Below, in pieces: positions 1 through 11,100 of a stretch of 64,000 bases of DNA (positions are counted from its first letter, which is position 1; each line of letters opens with the position of its first letter). The stretch is taken from contig OZ024915.1 in NCBI GenBank assembly GCA_964017125.1, positions 72,422,032 to 72,486,031 of the forward strand, given 5' to 3'. Under the pieces are notes generated by a model. That model was given only the letters and a program-made list of their open reading frames with translations. It was not told where the DNA came from and did no database searches. This stretch comes from Flabesymbios commensalis. Taxonomy: Eukaryota; Annelida; Polychaeta; Terebellida; Flabelligeridae. The translations under genes and the position numbers were made by a program.

Positions 1-320
1 TTTTCGTCAATAAATATCTTATCTTATTAATTCTTTATTAGATGCAGTAGCTCAGCCATGATTGACATCAGGTGAACATCTGATAACTACTTTTCACAAT
101 GTCATTAAGTACGTTCCCACGCTCCTGACGCAATATATATTTCCGTGATATTGCGGAAATTCCGTCACGCATCAATGCCATCAAGAATGTCTGATGTCAC
201 AATGCCGTGGAAATTTGACTGCAAAATTGCATCATGCCCACATGGAATTGCTTTTTATCACGTAAATTACCAAACCCACATTTAAAAAACAGTGTTATAA
301 TGTACACTGAATACAGTATT

Positions 321-600
321 AGCCCTTTCCCTGCTGATCACGACTATTGTCGTTTTTAACCCGTTTTGTTAGTCGATCAAATCACTGATATTGGGGATGA
401 AATGGGTGTTTAAACATCTAGATTTGTAAATGAATTGTCTCAAATTAAACAGATATGATTAATTTTCAACTACTTGAGATTGTGGATCGCGGTAGCGAGA
501 CACAACCTCAAGCGGTTGAAAATTTAAATAAATTAACTTGGCAGGAGAGGTGTTAAGGTGGCTTGTATTTTGCTGCGTATTTGAGTGTTCGTCACTGCCT
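321..600. repeat. Family B palindromic element
   Basis: Family B elements begin AACCCTTT and end with the inverse. Near the centre they carry a stem of about 30 bp in which CACTTGAAGTTGTG and its complement flank a short loop (GGTCGCGGTAGCGAGAC). This copy has the stem at about 467-520. No coding capacity; looks like a non-autonomous DNA element (MITE). Confidence 0.6.
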
Positions 601-619
601 GGTCTATTTACACTTATAT

Positions 620-1137
620 TCTTTAGGGTACGAGGCCCTGAATGAATAAATGAATGAATTAATAAATGAATAAATAAAAAAATAACGTATGAGTGTATGA
701 ATGAATGAATACATAAATAACAAAAGAATGAATGAATGAATGAATGAATAAATGAATAAATGAATGAATGAATGAATGAATGAATGAATTGATGAATGAA
801 TGAATGAATGCATGAATGAATGAATGAATGAATGAATGAATGAATGAATGAATGAATGAATGAATGAATGAATGAATGAATGAATGAATGAATGAATGAA
901 TGAATGAATGAATGAATTGATGAATGAATGAATGAATGAATGAATGAATGAATGAATGAATGAATGAATAAATGAATGAATGAATGAATGAATGAATGAA
1001 TGAATGAATGAATGAATGAATGAATGAATGAATGAATGAATGAATGAATGAATGAATAAATGAATGAATGCATAAATATATTAATAAATAATAGTAATAA
1101 ATATATTCATGAATAATGAATAAATGAATAAATATAT
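620..1137. repeat. (GAAT)n microsatellite
   Basis: About 500 bp of nearly pure tetranucleotide GAAT with scattered point changes and degenerate edges. It keeps several reading frames open on the minus strand (Phe-Ile-His-Ser repeats), which explains the long spurious open frames here. Confidence 0.97.
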
Positions 1138-1254
1138 GAATGAAATCGGAGAAACTCACTCACCACGGTTAATGTGAATCCCACTAAGATGTACATAACC
1201 TACAATAAAATCTGATGAAAAAAGCAATGAAGGATAACTGTTTGCTTGAAGTTC

Positions 1255-1346
1255 TCTGCAAAAAAAACAGTTTCTTGCAGAGATAAAAAATATATGTACA
1301 AAAATTCTACCACCGCCCCCAAGATATATAATGGTACGTCCCCTAG
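1255..1346. repeat. Fragment of GGGACG-ended inverted-repeat element
   Basis: A run of A-rich sequence followed by a C-tract and the end motif GATATATAATGGTACGTCCC. The same end occurs on elements at 11106-11424 and 23318-23700, so this is a one-ended relic of that family. Confidence 0.45.
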
Positions 1347-1477
1347 ATGTACGGTAGTATAGCAATCATTCTGAGACGCCGAGAGTCACGACGAGACGAT
1401 AATCGTGATAATAGGTCACGAGTAAGTCACGACGTACAAGTATAATCCACGACAATCGTGAGCAGACCTTGGTTCAC

Positions 1478-1592
1478 CCCCAGAGGCGATAAATCCAGAA
1501 AACACGAAAAACAATGTTGGGTTAATGTTGGGTCAGCGCTAAAGACGCTGGCCAAACAATAACCCAACATTGGGGGAACGTATCGCGTTACC
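1478..1592. repeat. Family F palindromic element
   Basis: Family F copies are about 100 bp near-palindromes. Intact ones start CCCAGCAAACAC (or CCCAGTAAACAC), contain two arms of the type CCAACATTGGNCCAACGTC, and end with the complement. This copy shows the paired GTTGGGTTAATGTTGGG and CCCAACATTG arms. Confidence 0.5.
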
Positions 1593-2025
1593 TTGTAGAG
1601 GTGCATGGCGCACAATGAGGTGATATTTGCTTTTCGTCTCCGGAAATGATTATCATAATCACTAACAGTAGGGTCAGTAACCGAGAAGGTTAATTCCTTA
1701 TATTTATAAAAAATTAAACATATCACGACAATGCTGTTTAACTGTATTTTAACTAGTTATGATGCATATTTGAATTACTCTGTGCTTGTTTTAGTCTATT
1801 ATGTAGTTTGTTTTTAAGCTACACAGCATGAATATGTCAATTTTAATGTGATCAACCCTGTTATATATAGGCATGTACATAAATATATTTAATGCTGCTC
1901 ATTTTAATGACACATAAGTCTGCATAGAATTCCCGTCGTCAATAAATATCTATCTATCTACCGTATCTATGAATGTAGAAAAACCTTGATGATAGGCCAC
2001 GCAAACAGCAGGATTAGTGCAACAA
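1593..2025. other. Anonymous AT-rich sequence
   Basis: No gene or clear repeat. A stretch near 1935-1968 (AATAAATATCTATCTATCTA) resembles the 3' tail of a retroposon, and the window begins with a similar CGTCAATAAATATCTTATC, but neither has a recognisable body. Confidence 0.4.
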
Positions 2026-2038
2026 AGTCATGTGAACT

Positions 2039-2370
2039 AAAATGAAATGAAATGAATCGGGCTTTAGGCCACCTTTGTGCACATATAGGCTAAACTGGGC
2101 CAGGAGAACCTCCTGAGGATGGTGAGATGATTGAGATGACACTGTCCTCCAGACACAGGATTCGAAATTCGAGCCCTGGCGGTCTGAGGCCGAGCACGCT
2201 ACCTCTCGGTCACGGAGGCTCCCCGCAATACTGACTTTCCCACGTGGATGGGGAAGAAACATTTTTGTTTCTTTCAAACCGCCGAGTCCGGGAACCGAAC
2301 CCCGAACTCTGGCGTGAAAGGCAGCGGTGCTAACCACTACCCTATGGCCCCCGCCCGAAACAGCCAAAAC
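2039..2370 (-). mobile_element. Dimeric tRNA-like SINE, full length
   Basis: Read on the minus strand this has two tRNA-like modules. The first has box A-like GTGGTTAGCACC and box B-like GGTTCGGTTCCCG; the second has TGACCGAGAGGTAGCGTG and a box B-like GGCTCGAATTTCGAA. It ends in a (CATTT)n tail. Flanking direct repeats AGTCATGTGAACT at 2026-2038 and 2371-2383 are the target-site duplication. Five more full or nested copies are in the window. Box positions imply an RNA polymerase III promoter; the tRNA of origin was not determined. Confidence 0.88.
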
Positions 2371-2473
2371 AGTCATGTGAACTGCAACGCGAAATTTGTG
2401 ATCGTTTTAGATTCATCAACACTTTATTTCGTTTGTTAAATAAAATATCACTAAGACTGCATACATAACATGA

Positions 2474-2590
2474 GACGGGCGTGGCGCAATGGTTAGAGCG
2501 TGACGCTTTGCCAATGTCACAATGCCTTGGAGTCCGCGACAAAAACTCCAACAGCCCCCCCCCCCCCTTGGAGATTAAATGGTGGCACCC
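2474..2590 (+). mobile_element. tRNA-headed SINE fragment of a second family
   Basis: The sequence GGCGTGGCGCAATGGTTAGA is a good tRNA D-arm/box A. It is followed by non-tRNA sequence and a C11 tract, then a short 3' part ending in TTATTATT. No clean box B, so not a functional tRNA gene. Confidence 0.5.
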
Positions 2591-2689
2591 TTAATTATTA
2601 TTATAGACGCAGCCAGAGTTATAATTGCTGTCAACAGTCAGATTACGCCTTCGTCGATATTGAGCGAGAGCTGACACTTGCTGTATGGT

Positions 2690-2800
2690 GCCGGTGACAC
2701 TGTCATTAACGTCGACGTCAATGACAGTGTCACCTGCATCATGTGTATTGACGTCGACGTCAATACACATGATGCAGTTGACACTGTCATTGCGACACTG
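2690..2800. repeat. Two adjacent perfect hairpins
   Basis: Two inverted repeats lie back to back: GACACTGTCATT with its complement around ACGTCGACGT, then CTGCATCATGTGTATTG with its complement around the same ACGTCGACGT core. The outer arms (GACACTGTCAT) recur beyond the second hairpin. Confidence 0.75.
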
Positions 2801-2892
2801 AACAGACAAATATTTCAATTAGGTCTACGTCATAATGGGGGCTGCCACGTAGAAAAGCGGATCAGCAAACCTACCCTATCCATTCATATTAG

Positions 2893-3130
2893 GCCACTTA
2901 ACCCTTTAACCTCCAAATTATTCAATTTGAATTTTCACCCACTTGAAGTTGTGTCTCGCTGACGCGATCCACAACCTTAAGTGAGTGAAAATTATTCCGA
3001 TTTGTTGGAGGTCAACTGTTTTTAAATCTTGCTGGTTGATGTCACATTTTATCTTTAACATATTTAAAATGGTGTACCTAATGTGCTAATAATAACCCGA
3101 ATACATGCGGCACCGACGGTTAAAGGGTTA
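2893..3130. repeat. Family B palindromic element
   Basis: Starts AACCCTTTAACC and ends GGTTAAAGGGTTAA, with the central CACTTGAAGTTGTG stem at about 2940-2985. Good full-length copy. Confidence 0.7.
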
Positions 3131-3355
3131 ACCCTTTGCCTGCTGATCACGACTATTGTCGCTTTTAATCTGTTTTATTAATCGCTGTTATTGAGAATGA
3201 AATGGGTCTCTAAACATCAACATTTGCAAATATTTGTACTCAAATTAAACAAATATAAGTCATTTTTACGTACTTGAAGTTGTGGGTCGCGGTAGCGAGA
3301 CACAACTTCAAGTGGGTGAAAATTAAATAAATTAACCTAGCGGGCTAAGGGTTAT
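3131..3355. repeat. Family B palindromic element, head to tail with its neighbour
   Basis: Begins AACCCTTTGCC immediately after the end of the previous copy; the stem is at about 3272-3322. It belongs to the GCCTGCTGATCACG subtype also seen at 321. Confidence 0.65.
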
Positions 3356-3412
3356 TATAAGGGTTATTATAACACCCCGCTGTGTTAACCTCTTACACCG
3401 CTATGTCGACTA

Positions 3413-3576
3413 CAGTGGCGGACCCAGAATGTGCAGGAGGAGGGGGCGTAAGTCATATTTTGGCTGAAAAAAGGGGTATTAGCTTCATTGTATTAAAAAA
3501 ATGAAAGAAAATTCAATATTTTCACCAATAACGGGGGGGGGGGGGGTGCGTACGCCCTATGCTGGATCCGCCACTG
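3413..3576. mobile_element. Short element with CAGTGGCGGA terminal inverted repeats
   Basis: Ends are CAGTGGCGGACCCAG and CTGGATCCGCCACTG, an inverted pair; a G14 tract lies near the right end. The CAGTGGCGGATC terminus is typical of hAT-like MITEs, but no clean 8 bp duplication was found. Confidence 0.6.
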
Positions 3577-3960
3577 GACTAGCCTATTTTAGGCGTTTCG
3601 AATCCGTTTTATTTATTAGCTGTTTAAATTGCAGTTATTGGGAAAGAAATTAGTGTTTCAACATCAAGATTTGCAAATATTTGGTCTTAAATTGAACAAC
3701 AATGAATAATTTAAACCCACTTGAAGTTTGGGTTGAAATTTACATTTTTAATGTACTGCTAGAAGGGTTAATATTGGGTAATTTTCATTCACTGTGAGGC
3801 GGTGGCCACCATAAAAATAAAATGATGGTAAAAGGGTCAATAACTCTAGTTTTCGTTGTTAGTCTTTTCACATGCGGTAATATACATATAGAAGTAGCTT
3901 TTTGGCTTGGAAATTGCCACAGCTGGCCTTTAACCCTTGCACCGCTAAGCTGGTTGTTTT

Positions 3961-4150
3961 AACCCTTTAAGCCCTCACGATGCATTAAAGCATCATTTTA
4001 CGTCCCTGAAAACAGACTTTATTTTCCTACAACTAGGGGTTTAGAATGAATATTTTCATGAAACTGGCTTACCAATACATGGCAATTTTCTTTACTTTTT
4101 CACCCACATCAAATCATCTTCATCCTCTACATGCGAGAATTGCGACAGCA
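3961..4150 (+). repeat. Family C element, 3' truncated
   Basis: Family C starts AACCCTTTAAG, carries the perfect palindrome GATGCATTAAAGCATC about 15 nt in, has a central stem around ACAAGCCGNGAATTG, and ends in AAAGGGTTA. This copy loses the right arm after about 4150. Confidence 0.6.
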
Positions 4151-4179
4151 AAAAAGGTACGGGGAGCGAAAAATGGGGA

Positions 4180-5880
4180 ATACTATTCCGGATTTCGTGT
4201 ATTGTTTTATGGGGGTGCGAAACGGACGTGAAACGTAGGTCTACATCATATGTAGGCCCCTATATATGGCTGGGCATTTTGGGTGCAACACAATTACAGT
4301 AATTTACACCACACGCACCTGCGCAGTGGACAAAACGTGCTGCACCAGCCGAATACGATTTGATAGAGGTAGACTGAAGAATGCGGCAACCAAAAACGTG
4401 CTTAGATTATAGCTAAACTGACCATGTGACCTCAATCCACCGTTGTGCACCCTCTTTTTAATGGGTGCAAGAAGATGCTGCACCAAGCTGCACCAATTTG
4501 GGAGAAAGATCACCCGAATACAAAAAGTGCTGCACTTCTTAGCGGTGCTGCACCAAAACAGCCCAGTCCATTACTGGTAATGACTAATATTTTGTAATGT
4601 ATGTTCAAAAAGACAATTATCGTGCCCAGCACTGTATTTTTTATTTAAACTGTATTTTTTCATTATTAATAATTATTTGAGTTATTTAAGGGCATGTAAT
4701 ACCTGTATGTATTCTGTCCTTATTGACATGACAACATGATGTATTTTTGATGTTTTATGATGTTTAAACTTCGTTTGTCTTGCCAATAAATGCATTTTAA
4801 ATTGACATGAATTGGAAGGTTCATTGTATTTTCTGGTGATCTATGCTGATATCAGGAATTGTTTTCTAACATTTTTATCCTACGCCTGTGATTCCAACGC
4901 AATCCCTAGCATAAAATGAAAAAAACATAGGGGGGGGGGGGTACTATAATAATATTAATAAAATAATAACTCATGTCTTGTAAATTAGTAATTAGATATA
5001 TTGTATAAAATTATTGACTTTTTCCTTCGGACGAACCAGAAGGCCCCCTAAATTAAGGGAGACTGACTATTTTCTCTGGTCAGATGATCCTTAGAATACA
5101 CTTTAGCCGTTTGGGACACCGTTAGACAAAAAGACAGACAAATTATAAAAAAATCAAAGATAAACATCAAGATTTGTGACCCAAAATTATAGACAAACAG
5201 CCTGAGTGACATCTCTTATTCAGAACCTAGGCTAGAATTTTTTTTTTAGATTTTTATGCATGTTCAAAATTTTAAATAGGATAGTCTAAATTCCATACAA
5301 TGGCCGTTTAATCCCGACAGACAAAATAACACGTGGTACAATCGAGCCTATGAACTGATAAACACATCAGGGCTAATAATGTATAACACCACACTGTAAC
5401 AAAATTATTTTTGGCATCGAAATATCACTGATTGGAATTATCTTCCAGCAGCTGCACAAATAATCCGAAACGATGGCAGCGTTCAAGAGTCAGCTGGTTC
5501 AATAAGTCTACCAGCCTCTTTCCAACATTCTACAAACATTGGCACAAGGTCATATGTCTACTGGGTTATCACACATTGTATTAATGACTCACCTGGTGGC
5601 GATGATACCAGCAGCACCACCTAGTGTATGGGTTGTAATACATTTGGCTCTATTTCACTTGTGTTGTTTTATACACATAAATATCAGATAATCAATCTTT
5701 ATTGACTGTATTTATTTAAAAACGTGCCACAATACAATATTATACATGTGTATGACATAATAAGACTCCTACATTATACTTTATATAATCCTTCAGGAAA
5801 CATTGAATATAACTAACATGTTACTTTTCAAGGAAGGAGTTACTGTGCAAAAGTTACTGTTTTTTGCCTCTGCGGAGTAG
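4180..5880. other. Intergenic sequence with a possible LINE relic
   Basis: No host gene recognised. Around 5425-5450 the plus strand reads a peptide (TDWNYLPA) resembling the conserved end of non-LTR reverse transcriptases (DWNxLP). It is short and surrounded by stops, so only a weak hint of a decayed LINE 3' end. Another G-tract (4930-4940) and a retroposon-like CCAATAAATGCATTTT at 4783-4798 are present. Confidence 0.35.
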
Positions 5881-5893
5881 TAGACCTACGTCC

Positions 5894-5966
5894 CCTTGGA
5901 GTTAGAAGGTGTTAAACCGCCACTTTGTAAAGTGGCGGTTTAGCACCTTCTAACTCCAAGCGGACG
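5894..5966. repeat. Near-perfect hairpin, about 31 bp arms
   Basis: CTTGGAGTTAGAAGGTG and the following bases pair with the complement after a tiny loop (TTTGTAAA). No similar copy noticed elsewhere in the window. Confidence 0.75.
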
Positions 5967-5999
5967 AACTGTATTGGTGACGTGCAGCACTATTAATAC

Positions 6000-6450
6000 G
6001 TGTATATGGTGTGTATCTATATATATACTTCTTATATTATGGTTCATTATAATATAGGCCTTCTCATATAGATAAATATTCTTGGTGACACTTTTGAGTT
6101 TATTGTAAAATATATCTTTTATAATACATGCTCACATGCCATATTAAAACTAATATACTGAAGAACCTTTTTTTTCGTAAGTTATATATTAAATAATATA
6201 TATTCATAAACCGTCTCAAAACAAATATTCTGAACACAGATCAGCACCTGAGTTCAAACAATAAAACATATATAGGGGCCTATAGGCATACTCGTAGCAA
6301 TCTTTGTCGCTAACATTTCAATTTTATATATAACTAAAACTCATTTATTCCGACATATGACACACAAAAAACATACGAAAACAATTATGAGAAAGCTACT
6401 TTCCTCAACCACTGTACTTGAGTAGGCCTTATAATTATATGTAAACGCGA
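6000..6450. other. Anonymous AT-rich intergenic DNA
   Basis: No coding signal, no strong repeat structure by eye. Confidence 0.4.
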
Positions 6451-6452
6451 TT

Positions 6453-6697
6453 AACCCTTTAACCGCCAGTTCCGCATATATTCGGGTTTTTATTTTTTAT
6501 TAGCACAATAAGTACCACCTTTTAAACATGTTAAAGATAAAATGTGACATCAATCAGCAATATTTGAAGACAGTTGACCTCCATTTTGTCAAATCTGAAT
6601 AATTTTCACTCACTTGAGGTTGTGGGTCGCGTCAGCGGAACACAACTTCAAGTGGGTGAAAATTCAAATTAAATAATTTGACGGTTAAAGGGTTAAC
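6453..6697. repeat. Family B palindromic element
   Basis: Bounded by AACCCTTTAACCG and GACGGTTAAAGGGTTAA; stem at about 6608-6662. It is joined directly to a one-armed family D fragment (AACCCTTACAGCGCGGGG) at 6697-6740. Confidence 0.7.
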
Positions 6698-7158
6698 CCT
6701 TACAGCGCGGGGATCGACTTTAGACGCAATACCAGCTTTAAATGACGGGGACTGTTTCCATTTAGGAAAACTGAGCGTATCCCCAGTGAATTATTATAAT
6801 TTATTATAATTTATGATTATTTATAATTGCGCGGTGAGTCCTTTGCGACGTTAAGATTCTTGATCAGTGAATCAGGCTAACTCTTGAAGCTAGGTATGAT
6901 ACAATTTCATTCTTCTCCCTTTCTACTTGATCTCTAACACTGTCTGTCTTAAACACTGTTGTACGCAATTTTAAAATACACCGGTGACATCAGTCTATAT
7001 TGTTAAAAAAGTAGATTCGGATCCACGAATCTATTGTTATTTTGTACTGGTCAGGTCGGGCACAATATATCGGGTTTAACCACGAAACTGCATCATATCT
7101 AATATTTCATGGTTTAGCCATACTGACAATGAAATTTATGTTTTCTATGTCAAATCTT

Positions 7159-7273
7159 AGAACACCCCAGCAAACGCGAGAATTTGACCCAATGCTGTTT
7201 CACAATTGGCCCACCGCCAACGGCGCTGGACCAACATTAAAACAACATTGGGTCAAGTCTTCGTGTTTGCTGG
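7159..7273. repeat. Family F palindromic element, intact
   Basis: Begins CCCAGCAAACGCGAG and ends CGTGTTTGCTGGGAC. The inner arms contain GACCCAATG and CATTGGGTC. One of the better preserved copies. Confidence 0.7.
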
Positions 7274-7696
7274 GACCTGCACATATTCTGTGTAGTTTAA
7301 GTCAAAGAAAGAACTTAATTGCAAGATTCATAGATCCGAATATACTTGGCGCTTCGCTCCTCGTACATTCTGATCTACGAGTCTATCGAATTTCGTTTTT
7401 TCTTCATAACGTAATGTGGTTTGGCCAGTTTGTAAACTCTCACTATAGCCTACAGTTATGAATGCAATAGCAATGACGTGCTAGTTCAATAACGAGATAC
7501 AGAGTCAGCTGAGAAACGAGAGCAAGAACCGTACGTCCCACGTTATCTGTATTGAACACTGTTGTGTGGATTGTAATGGTGATGATGGAAGCCTAGCGCC
7601 GAAGGCCCTGAGAGTAGTGAAATGACCATCGCGGCTTACTAGAAATATTAGCAAATTAACTATCACATGTTTTGGAATTGGAAGGCTATAAGGTAG

Positions 7697-7788
7697 ACTC
7701 AATATATCGTCGCCTCGGAGCCAAATGATCCTATCTGACACTCGTCAGAGTGGCAGATAGGATCATTTAGCTCCGAGGCGACGATATT
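7697..7788. repeat. Hairpin with about 43 bp arms
   Basis: ATCGTCGCCTCGGAGC then AAATGATCCTATCTG pair with the complement across a short loop. A closely related hairpin is at 35727-35803, so this is a dispersed snap-back element. It lies about 85 bp past the KHK stop codon. Confidence 0.8.
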
Positions 7789-7873
7789 GAGATCCTAATG
7801 CCATTATCACACTCTCAGCACTCTTTGGATGCTAGGATTCCATTATCACACTCTCAGCACCCTTTAGATGCTA
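7789..7873 (-). repeat. Two 43 bp tandem copies starting at the KHK stop codon
   Basis: On the minus strand CCTAGCATC...GTGATAATGG occurs twice in a row. The first copy contains the KHK stop (CCC TAG) at its start; the second lies in the 3' UTR. A few bases differ between copies. Confidence 0.85.
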
Positions 7874-8174
7874 GGGTTCCTCAATTTCAATTTCCAGTAT
7901 CGTATCGTCTGTTTCGCTGGCGTGGCCGACACTCAAACCCTGAAACCCTTTCATCCCGCACTTCGCCCCCGCCAAACGGTTACCGGCGTCCACGGATTTC
8001 TTCAGGGATTTACCGGCGTTTAGGGACCAGATGGTGCCCGCTATAAACGTATCCCCAGCTCCCAGGGTGTCCACCACTTTGTCCAGGGGGTACACGGCGA
8101 CATCACACTGGTGTTGACCGTCAGCTGACCGCGCCGCCACACCGCTGTCTCCCCACGGGCAGATAACGGTGGCC
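7871..8174 (-). CDS. KHK: KHK coding exon 7 (C-terminus, active site)
   Basis: Acceptor TTGCTTTCAG, then [11 protein letters not shown], and further on [11 protein letters not shown], the ATP/substrate site with the catalytic Asp. The homology to human KHK ends near [10 protein letters not shown]; a further tail of about 18 residues (ending EIEIEEP) follows before TAG. The human enzyme stops a few residues after the equivalent point, so the tail is lineage specific. Confidence 0.95.
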
Positions 8175-11100
8175 CTGAAAGCAAGAAAAGAATACTCTAG
8201 ACATTATGATAATGTAGTGCAAATGCTTACTGGCGAAGCAGTCAGGCGCTCTACTAGAGCACCACGTCCCCTTATCTTAACCCTTTAAGTCCTCATGATG
8301 CATTAAAGCATCATTTTATATCCCTGAAAACAGACTTAATTTTCCTACAACAAAGGGTTTTAGAACGGAAATTTCCATGAAACTGGTTTACCAATACATG
8401 GCAATTTTCTATAATGTTCAAACCACATCAAATCATCTTCATCCACTAGAAGGCGAGAATTGCGACAGCAATTCGCGGCTTGTAGTGGATGAACATGACA
8501 ATGGTAAACTCAGGCTTGAAAGGGTTAGGTCAGCAGTCACTGCTGTTCGCCATTTTTGAGGGCGGGGGCCCTAGGGTAGTGGTTAGCACCGCTGCCTTTC
8601 ACGCCAGAGTTCGGGGTTCGGTTCCCGGTCTCGGCGGTTTGAAAGAAACAAAATTGTTTCTTCCCCATCCACGTGTGAAAGTTAGTATTGTGGGGAGCCT
8701 CCGTGACCGAGATGTAGCGTGCTCGGTCTCAGACCGCCAGGGCTCGAATTTCGAAATAAAATGAAATGAATCGGGCTTTAGGCCACCTTTGTGCACATAT
8801 AGGCTAAACTGGGCCAGGAGAACCTCCTGAGGATGGTGAGATGATTGAGATGACACTGTCCTCCAGACACAGGATTCGAAAATCGGGCCCTGGCGGTCTG
8901 AGGCCGAGCACGCTACCTCTCGGTCACGGAGGCTCCCCACAATACTAACTTTCACACGTGGATGGGGAAGAAACAATCTTGTTTCTTTCAAACCGCCGAG
9001 ACCGGGAACCGAACCCCGGACTCTGGCGTGAAAGGCAGCGGTGCTAACCACTACCCTAGGGCCCCCGCCCTCGAATTTCGAATCCTGTGTCTGGAGGACA
9101 GTGTCATCTCAATCATCTCACCATCCTCAGGAGGTTCTCCTGGCCCAGTTTAGCCTATATGTGCACAAAGGTGGCCTAAAGCCCGATTCATTTCATTTTC
9201 ATTTCGCCATTTTTGAATGGTGATTATCTCAAATTCGTAAATATTTATTCTAAATCATTACATATATCAATTTGCAATTATATTTTTTGCGATTTTTTTT
9301 ATCACAGAGCAGAGTGAACTACAATGGTGGATAAATGAAATTTAAACAATACGGATTTGACGCTAATTGGAACCAAAACGGTAATTTGAGATGAAACATA
9401 GAAAAGTAACAAGCTAATACATGGTTAAGGTGTCGTAGACGGTGGGAAAACATCAAACCAGCATTAAGTGTCGTAACGCAAATAAATATGAGCAGAAACA
9501 ACGAATTCAAAGGACAAGATAATTAATTTACCCTTTTTTAATTTTCTTGACGAAAATATCCACTGCTTTGTGTTTTGTATCACAGCCATGGAGCTTGGCG
9601 TGGTCCTTCCCGACGAAAACGTAGTCCGCCAGATCTACCAGGATGTCTGAAACAGCATTAAATATGCTACAATACACCCTTTTCAATAACAACACGCCAC
9701 ACAGTGACCAAAGCTGAACTGTTTTGTTCAGACTAATGTTACGCACTTTTCAATAACAACATGCCACACAGTGCCCAAAGCTGAACTGTTTTGTTCAGAC
9801 TAATGTTACACACTTTTCAATAACATACGCCACACAGTGACCAAAGTTGAACAGTTTTGTTCACACTATTGTAACACACTTTTCAATAACAATACGCCAC
9901 ACAGTGACCATAGCTGAACTGTTTTGTTCAGACTAATGTTACGCACTTTTCAATAACAACATGCCACACAGTGCCCAAAGCTGAACTGTTTTGTTCAGAC
10001 TAATGTTACACACTTTTCAATAACAATACGCCACACAGTGACCAAAGCTGAACTGTTTTGTTCAGACTAATGTTACACACTTTCCAATAACAACACGCCA
10101 CATAGTGCCCAAAGCTGAACTGTTTTGTTCACACTAATGTTACACACTTTTCAATAACAACACGCCACACAGTGCCCAAAGCTGAACTGTTTTGTTCACA
10201 CTGTTGTAACACACTTTTCAATAACAACACGCTACACAGTGACCAAAGCTGAACTGTTTTGTTCACACTAATGTTACACATTTTTCAATAACAACACGCC
10301 ACACAGTGACCATAGCTGAACTGTTTTGTTCAGACTAATGTTCACGCGCAAACTCGTGCAAAGAGTGTATTGGTATACTTTTCAGATCTTCAACCCTTTC
10401 AGCGCGGGGACCGTCATTATACGTCAGTATCTGACGTCTATATACGTCAGATACTGACGTATAATGACGGTCCCCGCGCTGAAAGGCTACAACTATTTTA
10501 TAATGGCCGTAGGAATGAAACAGAAAGAGCTAACTAAGACATTTATGATGTTTTCAAGCTGAAAAAACCCTTAGGTCTCCATGGCTTTTACAAAAATATT
10601 TCATCTTTGTACATGTTGTCAGAGTTAATCATACTCAACAACCGGGTGAAAGTACTATTGATGCAACAGACGCAGTCGTTGGATTCGAAAATCAAATCGT
10701 GTGCGGCTTCAAAATTGGAGCTATTTGTAGATAGAAATACTTTTGCGCAAATATGCCTAATCATGGAATCTATAATGAGGCATATTTGCGCAAGTATTTC
10801 GCATCTACAAATAGCTCCAGTTATAGACCCGCACCAGATTTCCCTGAGGATTTCCACCACATTATCTTCTTCGTCTGACCACTATATTCTAAGCCGGGAC
10901 CAAGTACAGACCAATTATCCTGCTAGGCCGATGGTGTTATAATCAGTCAGGTGTGACCGAGCTGTTGATTATGAAGGATCCTTATTATGGTCGGGTGTGT
11001 TTAAGTTAAAACCCTCGGAGTTCTACATTCTTAGCTGTGAAAAAAGCCTTCGTCCTCGGACCTTTTCCACAGCTAAGAATGGAGAGCTCCTCGGGCTTTA

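Noticed and set aside
459-1159. Long open frames rich in Phe-Ile-His-Ser
   Set aside because: They are translations of the (GAAT)n microsatellite and occur in more than one frame.
5300-5530. A LINE reverse transcriptase end
   Set aside because: Only a DWNxLP-like octapeptide supports it; kept as a weak note within the intergenic entry.
8575-8630. Functional tRNA gene
   Set aside because: Box A and box B like motifs are present but there is no cloverleaf, and the sequence is part of a dispersed SINE with target-site duplications.
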